16,080 nt of DNA from CALAEC01 sp050692915 (GTDB lineage Bacteria; Actinomycetota; UBA4738; CALAEC01). The translations under genes and the position numbers were made by a program. Positions 1-8,249 of the stretch are shown here, piece after piece. Every line of letters begins with the position of its first letter. The stretch's first letter is position 1. The DNA lies in contig JBOGVU010000060.1 of the NCBI GenBank assembly GCA_050692915.1, positions 1 through 16,080 on the forward strand, given 5' to 3'. The notes under the pieces are model-generated. The model worked only from the letters and a program-made list of their open reading frames with translations, did no database searches and was not told the DNA's origin.

Positions 1-11
1 GGTCCGGGTGC

Positions 12-881
12 TTGGCTGAGGCGCCGCACGAGCCGGTCCTGGTGACGGAGGTGGTGGAGCTGTTGTCTGGCGCTGAGACCGTGGTCGACCTGACGGTCGG
101 GGCGGGAGGTCATGCTCGCGCCCTCCTCGACGCCGGCGTCGGCCGGGTGGTCGGGATCGATCGCGACGAACGGGCCCTAGAGGAGGCCCGGGCCCGTCTG
201 GCCGGTCTGGGGGCCCGGTTCCGGGCCGTGAAAGGCCGGTTCTCGGAGGTGCTCGAGGTGGCGGAGGAGGCCGGCGTCCGAGAGGCCGGCGGCGTCCTCT
301 ACGACCTCGGGGTGTCCTCCCTCCAGCTGGACCTGTCGGAGCGCGGGTTCTCCTACCGCGCCGAGGGACCCCTCGACATGCGCATGGGAGAGGGAGACCT
401 CACCGCCGCCGACGTGGTCAACACCTACCCCGAGCCCGAGCTGGCGCGCGTGATCCGCGAGTACGGTGAGGAGCGGTTCGCCGGCCGGGTCGCCCGGGCG
501 ATCATCAGGGCCCGGGAGCGCGCGCCGCTCGAGACGACCCGCGAGCTTGCCGCAGTGGTCGCGGCCGCCGTGCCCAGGCGTCGCGGGGGACCTCATCCGG
601 CTCGCCGCACGTTTCAGGCGATCCGGATTGAGGTCAACGGGGAGCTCGAGGAGCTGGCCGCCTCCCTTCCCCGGGCGGTCCAGCTCCTCGCCCCCGTCGG
701 ACGCATCGTGGTCATCTCGTACCACTCCCTGGAAGACCGTGTGGTCAAGAGGTCCTTCCTGGATGACGAGCGGCTCGAGGTCCTGACGAAGAAGCCGGTC
801 CGGGCGTCGAAGGCCGAGGCCGAGCGCAACCCCCGTGCCCGGAGCGCGAAGCTTCGGGCTGCCGAGCGGAGGGCGGCCTAG
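12..881 (+). CDS. rsmH: 16S rRNA (cytosine-1402-N4)-methyltransferase RsmH (MraW)
   Basis: RsmH methylates N4 of C1402 in 16S rRNA using S-adenosylmethionine and is classically the second gene of dcw clusters, after mraZ. Family motifs run in order: the N-terminal HEPVLVTEVVELL segment; the SAM-binding loop VGAGGHARALLDAG (about residues 29-42); DLGVSSLQLD and RGFSYR with GPLDMRM; GEERFAGRVARAI; TFQAIRIEVNGELEEL; ISYHSLEDRVVKR; and NPRARSAKLRAAER at the C-terminus. The length of 289 aa is near the family norm of about 300. The first start codon in view is TTG at 12, which matches the usual N-terminus, but the frame stays open to the left edge, so a start a few codons upstream outside the window is possible. 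Its stop (TAG) overlaps the GTG of the next gene by one base. The family call is secure; only the exact start is uncertain. Confidence 0.95.
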   Translation: MAEAPHEPVLVTEVVELLSGAETVVDLTVGAGGHARALLDAGVGRVVGIDRDERALEEARARLAGLGARFRAVKGRFSEVLEVAEEAGVREAGGVLYDLGVSSLQLDLSERGFSYRAEGPLDMRMGEGDLTAADVVNTYPEPELARVIREYGEERFAGRVARAIIRARERAPLETTRELAAVVAAAVPRRRGGPHPARRTFQAIRIEVNGELEELAASLPRAVQLLAPVGRIVVISYHSLEDRVVKRSFLDDERLEVLTKKPVRASKAEAERNPRARSAKLRAAERRAA

Positions 882-1246
882 TGGCCGTGGCGGCACGACG
901 CGCCGAGGCCCTTCCCCGGCCGACACGGCCACCGCGTCCCCGCCGGCCGGCCGCGGTTCGACGGCTGCCCCGACGGAGGGGCCGACGGATCCCGTTCCTT
1001 CTGGTCGCCGGGCTGGTCGTGACTGCGATGCTGATCGTGCTGGCCAGTGCTCAGGCGATCGTGGCCCAGGGAGCGTTCCAGCTGTCGGATCTCTCCGACC
1101 GGGCCCAGCAGCTCGAGGCGGAGGCCGATCGGCTTCGTCTCCGGGTGGCCCGCCTGTCCACCCCCGACCGCATCGCGGCCGCCGGCCGCCGGGCGGGCCT
1201 GGCCTCGCCGACCCAGGTCGAGATCCTCGGGGACCCGACCCCGTGA
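881..1246 (+). CDS. ftsL: FtsL/DivIC-like septum formation initiator protein
   Basis: This is a small bitopic membrane protein of 121 aa in the standard ftsL slot between rsmH and ftsI. It has an Arg/Pro-rich cytoplasmic tail (residues 1-36, with 14 Arg and 7 Pro), one hydrophobic segment at about 37-57 (IPFLLVAGLVVTAMLIVLAS), and a predicted extracytoplasmic coiled coil at about 66-92 (DLSDRAQQLEAEADRLRLRV). The end, TPDRIAAAGRRAGLASPTQ, resembles the conserved tail of FtsL/DivIC proteins. FtsL pairs with a DivIC/FtsB-type partner and with FtsQ to activate FtsWI at the septum. The GTG start overlaps the rsmH stop (TAGTG), and the TGA overlaps the GTG of ftsI. Sequence conservation in this family is low, so the call rests on position and topology. 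FtsL versus DivIC cannot be separated by eye. Confidence 0.82.
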   Translation: MAVAARRAEALPRPTRPPRPRRPAAVRRLPRRRGRRIPFLLVAGLVVTAMLIVLASAQAIVAQGAFQLSDLSDRAQQLEAEADRLRLRVARLSTPDRIAAAGRRAGLASPTQVEILGDPTP

Positions 1247-2949
1247 AAGGACCGCCGGGGGCCCGGGTGATCGGGCTGTTCGCGGTCATGGCGCTTTCCC
1301 TGTCCGCCCTGGCCGGACGACTGGTGCTCCTCCAGGTGCGCGACGGCGCCACGTACGAGGCCCTGGCGATGGAGCAGCGGGTCCGCAGGATCGCCCTCCC
1401 GGCGGAGCGCGGCACGATCTACGACCGCTCGATGCACGAGCTGGCGCTGTCGCTCCCGGCGAAGGCGATCTTCGCGGACCCTGCGCTGGTCCAGGATCCC
1501 GCGGGAACGACCGCCCGGCTGTCCGAGATCCTCGACGTCCGCCCGGCGGACCTGCGACGGTCGCTGACGGCCGAGTCGCGGTTCGAGTACCTGGCTCGGG
1601 CGGTCGACCTGGCGGCGGCGAACCGCGTGGCCCGGCTGGACCTCCCGGGGATCGGGTTCATCGACGAGCCGAAGCGGACCTACCCCGGCGGCGGGCTGGC
1701 CGCCCAGGTGCTCGGCTTCGTTGGGGTGGATGGCGCCGGCCTGGCGGGCCTGGAGCTTCAGTGGGACGGGGTGCTGGCGGGGCGGGCCGGTCGGATGCTC
1801 GTGGAGCAGGATCCCGACGGCCTGTCGATCCCCCAGGGCCGCCTCGAGGTGGAGGAGCCCCGACGGGGGCGGGACCTGGTGCTGACGATCGACAAGGACC
1901 TCCAGTACTTCACGGAGCGGGCACTGGCCGGGGCGGTCGAGCAGAACGGGGCCCTGGGCGGCACGGTGATCGTCCTGGAGCCCTCGACGGGCGATGTGCT
2001 GGCCATGGCCACGAACCCCGCGTTCGACGCGAACGCGTTCAGCGAAGCGCCGGCCTTCGTGACCAGAAACCGGGGGGTCACCGATGTGTACGAGCCGGGG
2101 TCGGTGAACAAGGTGATCACGGCCTCGGCCGCCCTGGAGGAGGGTGTGATGGGGATCCGGGAGCCGCTGTGGGTGCCGCCCCGCTACCAGGTGGGCGACA
2201 AGGTCTTCACCGAGGCCCACCCACGCCCTGCCATGTCGATGACGCTGACGGACATCATCTCCCAATCCAGCAACATCGGGACGATCATGACGGCCCAGCG
2301 GCTGGGCAGCGAACGGCTCGACGACTACCTTCGCGACTTCGGCTTCGGGGTGGAAACCGGGATCCGGTTCCCGGGAGAGTCCGACGGCATCCTGATGCCG
2401 GAGGAGGAGTGGTGGACGACCTCGATGGGGACGATCCCGATCGGGCAGGGGATCGCGGTGACGCCCCTCCAGATGGCCTCGGTGTACGCGACCGTGGCGA
2501 ACGATGGCGTTCGGCTGGCTCCACGGTTGGTCCGGGGCACCGTCGAGGGGGACGACGTCCGGGAGCAGGACCCCCTGGTGCGCGAGCGGGTCGTTTCGAC
2601 GCGGACGGCTCGGCTCGTCACCAGGATGCTGGCCGATGCTGTGGCCTCGGGGACGGGTCAGGAGGCGCAGATCCCCGGGTACTGGGTGGCCGGCAAGACC
2701 GGGACCGCCCGCAAGCCGCTCCAGGACGCGCTCGGCTACAGCGAGGAGTACGTGGCGTCGTTCATCGGCTTCGCCCCGGCCCGTGACCCAGCGGTGGTGG
2801 TCGCGGCCATCATCGACGAACCGGACACCGTGTACGGGGGGGTGGCCGCCGCCCCGCTGTTCCGAGAGGTGGCGGAGTTCGGGCTGGCGCACCTGCGGGT
2901 GCCGACGGCCGAGCCGCCGCCCCGGCTGCCGTCGCTGGTGCGGGGATGA
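1243..2949 (+). CDS. ftsI: Septal class B penicillin-binding protein, transpeptidase FtsI/PbpB
   Basis: This is the D,D-transpeptidase that crosslinks septal peptidoglycan with FtsW. The 568 aa protein has a short cytoplasmic N-terminus, one transmembrane helix at about 8-28 (VIGLFAVMALSLSALAGRLVLL), the class B pedestal domain starting with RGTIYDRS, and a C-terminal transpeptidase domain. All three catalytic motifs are visible: SxxK as Ser287-Val-Asn-Lys290 within YEPGSVNK; SxN as Ser342-Ser-Asn344; and KTG at Lys485-Thr-Gly487 in AGKTGTARKP. It ends in a short Pro-rich tail with no PASTA domain. The GTG start at 1243 overlaps the previous TGA by 4 bases and puts the membrane helix near the N-terminus. 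The open frame extends upstream to 835, but that part overlaps ftsL and reads as low-complexity Gly/Pro/Arg shadow. Position after ftsL and before murE supports FtsI over other class B PBPs. Confidence 0.94.
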   Translation: MKGPPGARVIGLFAVMALSLSALAGRLVLLQVRDGATYEALAMEQRVRRIALPAERGTIYDRSMHELALSLPAKAIFADPALVQDPAGTTARLSEILDVRPADLRRSLTAESRFEYLARAVDLAAANRVARLDLPGIGFIDEPKRTYPGGGLAAQVLGFVGVDGAGLAGLELQWDGVLAGRAGRMLVEQDPDGLSIPQGRLEVEEPRRGRDLVLTIDKDLQYFTERALAGAVEQNGALGGTVIVLEPSTGDVLAMATNPAFDANAFSEAPAFVTRNRGVTDVYEPGSVNKVITASAALEEGVMGIREPLWVPPRYQVGDKVFTEAHPRPAMSMTLTDIISQSSNIGTIMTAQRLGSERLDDYLRDFGFGVETGIRFPGESDGILMPEEEWWTTSMGTIPIGQGIAVTPLQMASVYATVANDGVRLAPRLVRGTVEGDDVREQDPLVRERVVSTRTARLVTRMLADAVASGTGQEAQIPGYWVAGKTGTARKPLQDALGYSEEYVASFIGFAPARDPAVVVAAIIDEPDTVYGGVAAAPLFREVAEFGLAHLRVPTAEPPPRLPSLVRG

Positions 2950-4490
2950 GGGGCGCCGCCCAGGCGCTAGAATCCCTGGCACCGGGGCCCGACGGACGGG
3001 TCTCGAACACCATCCCTGATATGCCGGCGGAGCTCCCCCCGCTCCAAGAACTGCTCGAACGGGCCCCACGTGCCGAGGTCGTGGGGGACCCTCGCGTTCC
3101 CATCGCCGGCATCGCGTACCGCTCGGCCGAGGTCCGACCCGGGTGGCTGTTCTTCAGCGTGCCGGGGGCCACCGTCGACGGGCACGCGTTCGCCCCCGAC
3201 GCCGCCGGGGCCGGCGCAGTCGCGGTGGTCGCCGAGCGACGCCTCGAGCTCCCCGACGGCGTGATTCAGGTGCTGGTGCCCTCGGTGCGGGAGGCCATGG
3301 GCCCCATCGCCGCCGCCTTCTACCGCCACCCTGCAGAGGCCATGACCGTGGTCGGGATCACGGGAACCAACGGGAAGACCACCACGACGTACCTACTGGA
3401 ACAGGTGTTCCGGGAGGCGGGGATGGCCCCGGGGGTGATCGGCACGACAGGCGTCAGGGTGGACGGGCGGCCGGAGCCGTTCGATCGGACCACCCCGGAG
3501 GCCCCCGACCTCCACCGGCTCCTGGCCGGCATGCGCGATGGAGGGATCGGGGCGGTGGCCATGGAGGTGTCCTCGCACGGGCTCGACCAGCATCGCGTCG
3601 GCGGCATGCGCTTCGACTGCGCGGTGTTCACGAACCTTTCCCAGGACCATCTCGATTACCACGGCACGTTGGAGGCTTACCTCCGGGCCAAGGCGATGCT
3701 GTTCACTCCCGCCATGGCTGCCCGCGCCGCGGTGAACCACGACTCCCCCGAGGGCCGGTCGCTCATCCGGGACGACCTCCCCACCGTGACGTACGGGCTC
3801 GGTGCGGGGGCCGACCTCCGGGCCACCGACGTGACGCTCTCCGCGGAGGGGCTCTCGTTCCGGGTCGACGGGCTGGAGGTTTCCTCCCGGCTGCGCGGGG
3901 CGTTCAACGGGCACAACTGCCTGGCCGCGCTGGCCGCGGCTCGCCAGGTGGGGATCGACGACAACGCGGCGATCCGCGGCATCGGGGCGGTCTCGGGCGT
4001 CCCCGGCCGGATGGAGCCGATCGAGGCCGGCCAGCCGTTCCAGGTGGTGGTCGACTACGCCCACACCCCTGACTCGCTCGACAACGTGCTGCGCGCCGCT
4101 CGCCCGCTGGCCGAGGGGAACCGGATCATCGCGGTGTTCGGCTGCGGGGGAGATCGCGACCGCGGCAAGCGGCCACTGATGGGAGAGGCGGCCACGCGTC
4201 TGGCCGATCTCACCGTGATCACCAGCGACAACCCCCGGTCGGAGCCCCCCGAGGACGTCATCGCCGAGATCGTCCCCGGCGCCGAGCGAGGGGGCGGGCC
4301 GTTCGAGGTGGAACCGGACCGCCGCGAGGCGATCCGCCGGGCGATCCGGGCCGCCGGCCCCGGCGACGTCGTTGTGATCGCCGGCAAGGGCCACGAGACC
4401 GGGCAGGAGTTCGCCACCCGCACCATCCCCTTCGATGACCGCGTCGTGGCCCGCCAGGAGCTGGACGCGCTCCGGGAGGGGGCCCGATGA
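2946..4490 (+). CDS. murE: UDP-MurNAc-L-Ala-D-Glu:meso-diaminopimelate ligase MurE
   Basis: This cytoplasmic ATP-dependent ligase adds the third stem-peptide residue to the peptidoglycan precursor. The N-terminal domain contains GIAYRSAEVRPGWLFFSVPG. The ATP-binding loop GTNGKTTTT has Lys144 and begins at about residue 140. The central domain has EVSSHGLDQHR, NLSQDHLDYHGT, the Y-x-x-AK-x-x-LF segment with the lysine that is carbamylated in the family, and FNGHNCLAALAAA. The C-terminal domain has DYAHTPDSL, GCGGDRDRGKRP and Asp428-Asn-Pro-Arg431. The DNPR signature is that of meso-DAP-adding enzymes, so an A1-gamma-type peptidoglycan is inferred. ATG 2946 overlaps the ftsI stop (ATGA) and has a GGTG 5 bases upstream. 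The first 25 residues look non-conserved and weakly coding, so ATG 3021 is a credible alternative start. Confidence 0.95.
   Translation: MRGAAQALESLAPGPDGRVSNTIPDMPAELPPLQELLERAPRAEVVGDPRVPIAGIAYRSAEVRPGWLFFSVPGATVDGHAFAPDAAGAGAVAVVAERRLELPDGVIQVLVPSVREAMGPIAAAFYRHPAEAMTVVGITGTNGKTTTTYLLEQVFREAGMAPGVIGTTGVRVDGRPEPFDRTTPEAPDLHRLLAGMRDGGIGAVAMEVSSHGLDQHRVGGMRFDCAVFTNLSQDHLDYHGTLEAYLRAKAMLFTPAMAARAAVNHDSPEGRSLIRDDLPTVTYGLGAGADLRATDVTLSAEGLSFRVDGLEVSSRLRGAFNGHNCLAALAAARQVGIDDNAAIRGIGAVSGVPGRMEPIEAGQPFQVVVDYAHTPDSLDNVLRAARPLAEGNRIIAVFGCGGDRDRGKRPLMGEAATRLADLTVITSDNPRSEPPEDVIAEIVPGAERGGGPFEVEPDRREAIRRAIRAAGPGDVVVIAGKGHETGQEFATRTIPFDDRVVARQELDALREGAR
2968..2973 (+). promoter_or_regulatory. Possible internal -10 element upstream of the murE core
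   Basis: TAGAAT fits the actinobacterial TANNNT -10 pattern. It lies in a stretch (2950-3020) whose third-position GC is unusually low for this window. No convincing -35 exists: the best is ATGAGG, 16 bases upstream and matching 3 of 6 positions. If active, it would start transcripts at about 2980 and favour ATG 3021 as the murE start. The evidence is weak and purely visual. Confidence 0.2.
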
Positions 4491-5845
4491 GGAGGCAGCT
4501 CTCCTCCGTGGCTGGAGCCGCCGCCGGCCGTCTCGACGGCCCCGACGCCACGGTGACCGGCGTGGCGTCCGACAGCAGATCGGTCCGGCCCGGAGACCTG
4601 TTCGTGGCGGTCTCGGGAGAGCGGGTCGACGGGCACGACCACGTGGACGCCGCGCTCGGGGCCGGCGCCGCCGGGGCGCTGGTGTCCTCGGACGCCCGGT
4701 TCGCCGGGACGGTCGTCCGGGTAGCCGACACGCGGGAGGCCCTGCTGCGGCTGGCCGCCGACGAGCGGACCGGCTCGGAGGCCGAAGTGATCGGCATCAC
4801 CGGGTCCACGGGAAAGACCTCGGTGAAGGACCTCACGGCCGCCGTGCTGGCCACCCGGTTCCGGGTCCACGCCAGCCCCCGGTCGTTCAACACGGAGATC
4901 GGGGTGCCGCTGACGCTGCTCAACGCCCCTCCCGACACCGAGGTCGTGGTGTGCGAGATGGGCAGTCGGGGCCCGGGTCACATCGCGAGACTGTGCGAGG
5001 TGGCCCGCCCGGGCGTCGGGGTGGTCACCAACGTGGGCCCGGCGCACCTCGAGATGTTCGGCTCGGTCGATGCGGTGGCCGACGCCAAGGCCGAGCTCGT
5101 GGAGGCGCTCCCCGAGAGCGGCACGGCGGTCCTGAACGCGGACGACCCCAGGGTCTCGGCGTTCGACGCCCGGACCCGAGCCGGGGTCCTTCGGTTCGGC
5201 ACCGGTCCGAACGCCGATGTGCGTGGGGAGGAGCTGAGGCTCGACCCTTCGGGCCTGGCCTCGTTCACCCTCCGGACCCCCGGCGGCACGGAGCGCGTCC
5301 AGCTCGCGGTTCCCGGCGAGCACATGGCCTGGAACGCGTTGGCCGCGGCAGCGGCCGGCGTGGCAGTCGGCCTCACGGCGGGCGAGTGCGCCACCGGCCT
5401 GAAGGAGGCCCGGGTGTCGTCATGGCGCATGGAGATCACCGAGGGGCCGGACGGGATCTTCATCCTGAACGACGCGTACAACGCGAACCCGACATCAGTG
5501 GCCGCGGCCCTGAAGGCGGCCCGGTGGATCGCAGGCCGGCACCGGTGTGTGGCCGTGCTGGGGCCCATGGCGGAGCTCGGGGCGGCCTCGGCCGAGGAGC
5601 ACGAACGGGTGGGCGAACTGGCCGCGCGCCTGGGGATCGACTACCTCGTGGTAGTGGGGGAGGAGGCCCGGCTGATCGCGGTGGGCGCCGTTCGGGAGGG
5701 CGTCGAGCCCGATCGCGTGTTCCGGTGCGACACGCCCGAGGAGGCCGCGGCCGCAGCCCGACGGGCGGCCCGGCCCGGCGACGTCGTTCTGGTGAAGGGG
5801 TCCCGCGTGGCCGGGCTCGAGCGGGTGGCGGAGGCGATGCGGTGA
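4487..5845 (+). CDS. murF: UDP-MurNAc-tripeptide--D-alanyl-D-alanine ligase MurF
   Basis: MurF attaches D-Ala-D-Ala to complete the UDP-MurNAc-pentapeptide in the cytoplasm. The 452 aa length is typical. The N-terminal domain has GVASDSRSVRPGDLFVAV. The ATP loop reads GITGSTGKTSVKD, with Lys110. Next come FNTEIGVPLTLL, ENxG-type residues as VCEMGSRGPGHI, NVGPAHLEMFGS, NALAAAAAG, a conserved DAYNANPTSVAAALK segment, VLGPMAELGAASAEEH and VLVKGSRVAGLERV. DAYNANP and the MAELG segment are distinctive for MurF. In the central domain the usual His-Asn pair is His279-Met280. The start ATG overlaps the murE TGA (ATGA) behind a good Shine-Dalgarno, GGGAGG at about 4475-4480. The stop overlaps the mraY GTG, so translation is probably coupled on both sides. 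Confidence 0.96.
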   Translation: MRRQLSSVAGAAAGRLDGPDATVTGVASDSRSVRPGDLFVAVSGERVDGHDHVDAALGAGAAGALVSSDARFAGTVVRVADTREALLRLAADERTGSEAEVIGITGSTGKTSVKDLTAAVLATRFRVHASPRSFNTEIGVPLTLLNAPPDTEVVVCEMGSRGPGHIARLCEVARPGVGVVTNVGPAHLEMFGSVDAVADAKAELVEALPESGTAVLNADDPRVSAFDARTRAGVLRFGTGPNADVRGEELRLDPSGLASFTLRTPGGTERVQLAVPGEHMAWNALAAAAAGVAVGLTAGECATGLKEARVSSWRMEITEGPDGIFILNDAYNANPTSVAAALKAARWIAGRHRCVAVLGPMAELGAASAEEHERVGELAARLGIDYLVVVGEEARLIAVGAVREGVEPDRVFRCDTPEEAAAAARRAARPGDVVLVKGSRVAGLERVAEAMR

Positions 5846-6897
5846 CCAGCGTACTGATCGCCGCCACGGTGGGGCTGTTCGGGACCCTCCTGTTCACGCC
5901 GCTGGCCATCCGGATCTTCCGGGTGCTGGGGTGGGGGCAACGGGTCCGGGAGGCCGGGCCCCACTACCCCCAGCACCAGGAGAAGATGGGGACGCCCACG
6001 ATGGGCGGCCTGGTGATCATGGGGGCGCTGGGCTTCGCCTTTCTGCTCACGGCGCTGATCCGGGGACGGATCACCGTGACCGGGCTCCTGGTGCTGGGCG
6101 CGGCGGTGGCCCTGGCCGTCATCGGGTTCGTCGACGATCTATTGAAGGTACGACGGCAGCGATCCCTGGGGCTCGGGAAGGCGGCCAAGCTGGCCGGCCA
6201 GGCCGTGGTGGCGGTGCTGTTCGGCCTGGGGCTGGTCCGGCTGGCCGGCGCATCCACCGAGCTCTCGTTCATCCGGGACACGGGAGTCGACCTCGGAGCG
6301 CTGTTCTTCCTGTGGGTGTTCCTCATGCTCGCCGCGTCCTCGAACGGCGTGAACCTTACCGACGGGCTCGACGGGCTGGCCTCGGGGTCGTCGGCCATGG
6401 TCTTCGCCGCCTACGTGATCGTGGCCTTCTGGCAGTTCCGGCACACGTGCTCGGCCCTGCCGGTGGAGAGCTGCTACGAGGTCGATCTCCAGACCGCGCT
6501 CGACCTGGCGATCCTGTCCGCGGCCGCGCTCGGGGCCATCGCGGGCTTCCTGTGGTGGAACGCCGCCCCGGCCAAGATCTTCATGGGGGACACCGGCTCG
6601 CTGGCGCTGGGCGGGCTGATGGCCGCGCTGGCCATCGCCACCCAAACGCAGCTGCTGCTGGTGGTCCTGGGGGGGATCTTCGTCCTGGAGACCGCGTCGG
6701 TGATCCTCCAGGTGGTGGCGTTCCGGGTCTTCGGGCGCCGGTTGTTCCGGATGGCCCCGATCCATCACCACTTCGAGGTCCTCGGCTGGCACGAGTTCAC
6801 GGTCATCGTGCGGTTCTGGATCGTGGCCGGGCTCGCCGTGATCTTCGGCCTGGGGACGTTCTACGCCGACTTCCTGACCAGGGGTGGGGTGACATGA
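5842..6897 (+). CDS. mraY: Phospho-N-acetylmuramoyl-pentapeptide-transferase MraY
   Basis: MraY transfers phospho-MurNAc-pentapeptide from UDP to undecaprenyl phosphate, making lipid I in the membrane. The 351 aa polytopic protein has about ten hydrophobic segments. Signature motifs are present: EKMGTPTMGG after the first helix; the aspartate-rich DDLLKVRRQRSLGL; NLTDGLDGLASG; FMGDTGSLALGG; and the HHHFEVLGWHE loop near the C-terminus, whose His cluster is characteristic of MraY over other polyprenyl-phosphate transferases. The GTG start at 5842 forms GTGA with the murF stop. The reading frame is open upstream to 4435, but that part lies inside murF and is Gly/Arg-rich shadow. The TGA overlaps the ATG of murD. 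Confidence 0.96.
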   Translation: MTSVLIAATVGLFGTLLFTPLAIRIFRVLGWGQRVREAGPHYPQHQEKMGTPTMGGLVIMGALGFAFLLTALIRGRITVTGLLVLGAAVALAVIGFVDDLLKVRRQRSLGLGKAAKLAGQAVVAVLFGLGLVRLAGASTELSFIRDTGVDLGALFFLWVFLMLAASSNGVNLTDGLDGLASGSSAMVFAAYVIVAFWQFRHTCSALPVESCYEVDLQTALDLAILSAAALGAIAGFLWWNAAPAKIFMGDTGSLALGGLMAALAIATQTQLLLVVLGGIFVLETASVILQVVAFRVFGRRLFRMAPIHHHFEVLGWHEFTVIVRFWIVAGLAVIFGLGTFYADFLTRGGVT

Positions 6898-8249
6898 GCC
6901 TCGACCTGCCCGGCGAGCAGATCGTGGTGGTCGGCCTCGGCGCCAGCGGGCTGGCGGCGGCCCGGATCCTCCTCGACGAGGGTGCCGCGGTGCGGGTGAC
7001 GGAAGCGCGTTCCCGGGCCGACGTGGAGACGTCGGCGGCGGAAGCCGAGGCCGCGGGGGCCGAGGTCCTGACCGATGGCCACGAACCCGGCCACCTCGAT
7101 GGCGCGACGCTCGTGGTAACCAGCCCGGGCGTGCCCGAGCACGCGGAGGTGATCCGGTGGGCCGGTGCCCGCGGTCTTCCCGTGTGGAGTGAGCTGGAGC
7201 TGGGCGCCCGGCTGGCTACGGCCCCGTACGTGGCCATCACCGGCACGAACGGGAAGACCACCACCACGGAGATGGTGGCCGAGGCCATGCGCGGGGCCGG
7301 GCTCGACGCGATCGCGTGCGGCAACATCGGGCACCCGTTCTCGCTCGCGGCCGCGGAGGGTCACCAGGCCCTGGCGGTGGAGGCCTCCTCGTTCCAGCTC
7401 CGTTTCCACCGCACCTTCCACCCCCGGGTCTCCGTGCTGCTGAACCTGGCTCCAGATCACCTGGACTGGCACCGGTCGCTGGAGGATTACCGGGAGTCGA
7501 AACGGCGCATCTACGCCCTCCAGGTCGATGGCGACACCCACGTCGGCAACCGCGACGACCCGCACGCCGCCGCCGTGTCGAGGGAGGCCCCCTGCGCGCT
7601 GGCCTGGTTCCGGCTGGGAGAGCCCGCCGAAGGCGAGGTCGGCTACGAGGGTGAGGTGCTGGTGTCGCGGCTGGACGGACGCCGGGAGCTGGGGGCGCCG
7701 GCCACAGGCTCTTCTTCGCTCCGGGCCGACGCCGCCGCGGCCGCGGCCGCTGCGATCTCCTTCGGCCTCGATCCGGTCCCGGTCGGCTCCGCGGTGACGA
7801 CGATGGCCCCCCTCCCGCACCGAGGCGCGGTGGTGGCCGAGGTGAACGGCGTGCGGTTCGTCGACGACTCGAAGGCCAGCAACCCCCACGCCGCCCTGGC
7901 CGCCCTCGAGGGGCTCGAGAGGGCCGTGCTCGTGGCCGGCGGCCGGAGCAAGGGGGTCGACCTCAGCCCGCTGGCGGCGGCGACCCCGGCCCTGGCAGGC
8001 GTGGTGGCGATCGGGGAGGCGGCCGGCGAGGTGGTGGCCGTGTTCGACGGGCGGGTGCCGGTCCGCACCGCCGGCTCCATGGGGGAGGCGGTGGCCGAGG
8101 CGATGGCCATGGCCCGCCCGGGAAGCACGGTGGTCCTGGCGCCGGCCTGCGCCAGCTGGGACATGTTCCGGGACTACCGGGACCGCGGCGACCAGTTCGC
8201 CGCTGCGGCTCGGGCCCTGGCCGAGCGTGCGGAGGCCCGTCGTGCCTAG
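6894..8249 (+). CDS. murD: UDP-MurNAc-L-alanine--D-glutamate ligase MurD
   Basis: MurD adds D-Glu to UDP-MurNAc-L-Ala. The 451 aa protein has the N-terminal nucleotide-fold segment VVVGLGASGLAAARILLDEG, SPGVPEHAEV, the ATP loop ITGTNGKTTTTEM with Lys121, the VEASSFQL glutamate, NLAPDHLDWHRSLEDYRESK, PLPHRG, FVDDSKASNPHAA, VAGGRSKGVDLSPL and the C-terminal LAPACASWDMFRDYRDRG, which is diagnostic. One oddity is that the central-domain HNxxN motif of the family is missing: the aligned stretch is Ser275-Leu-Arg-Ala-Asp279 followed by eight alanines (280-287). All other catalytic landmarks are intact, so the enzyme is probably active. ATG 6894 overlaps the mraY TGA. The frame upstream, open to 5931, is a shadow of mraY. 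Confidence 0.95.
   Translation: MSLDLPGEQIVVVGLGASGLAAARILLDEGAAVRVTEARSRADVETSAAEAEAAGAEVLTDGHEPGHLDGATLVVTSPGVPEHAEVIRWAGARGLPVWSELELGARLATAPYVAITGTNGKTTTTEMVAEAMRGAGLDAIACGNIGHPFSLAAAEGHQALAVEASSFQLRFHRTFHPRVSVLLNLAPDHLDWHRSLEDYRESKRRIYALQVDGDTHVGNRDDPHAAAVSREAPCALAWFRLGEPAEGEVGYEGEVLVSRLDGRRELGAPATGSSSLRADAAAAAAAAISFGLDPVPVGSAVTTMAPLPHRGAVVAEVNGVRFVDDSKASNPHAALAALEGLERAVLVAGGRSKGVDLSPLAAATPALAGVVAIGEAAGEVVAVFDGRVPVRTAGSMGEAVAEAMAMARPGSTVVLAPACASWDMFRDYRDRGDQFAAAARALAERAEARRA

Noticed and set aside
835..1242. Upstream extension of the ftsI frame
   Set aside because: It overlaps ftsL in another frame and reads as Gly/Pro/Arg shadow; GTG 1243 puts the membrane helix at the normal position.
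2101..2112. SVNK in place of the more common STxK in FtsI as a sign of altered catalysis
   Set aside because: The motif requires only Ser and Lys at positions 1 and 4, and I recall similar SVNK motifs in actinobacterial PbpB proteins.
1051..3069. Long minus-strand open frame (672 codons) across ftsI
   Set aside because: It lies antisense to a clear FtsI with all catalytic motifs. Its translation is His/Arg/Gly/Pro-rich low complexity with no recognisable family, as expected from GC-rich antisense codons.
8227..8241. GTG 8227 as the ftsW start
   Set aside because: GTG 8242 has GGAGG 6 bases upstream, while 8227 lacks a comparable ribosome site; the five extra residues add nothing conserved.
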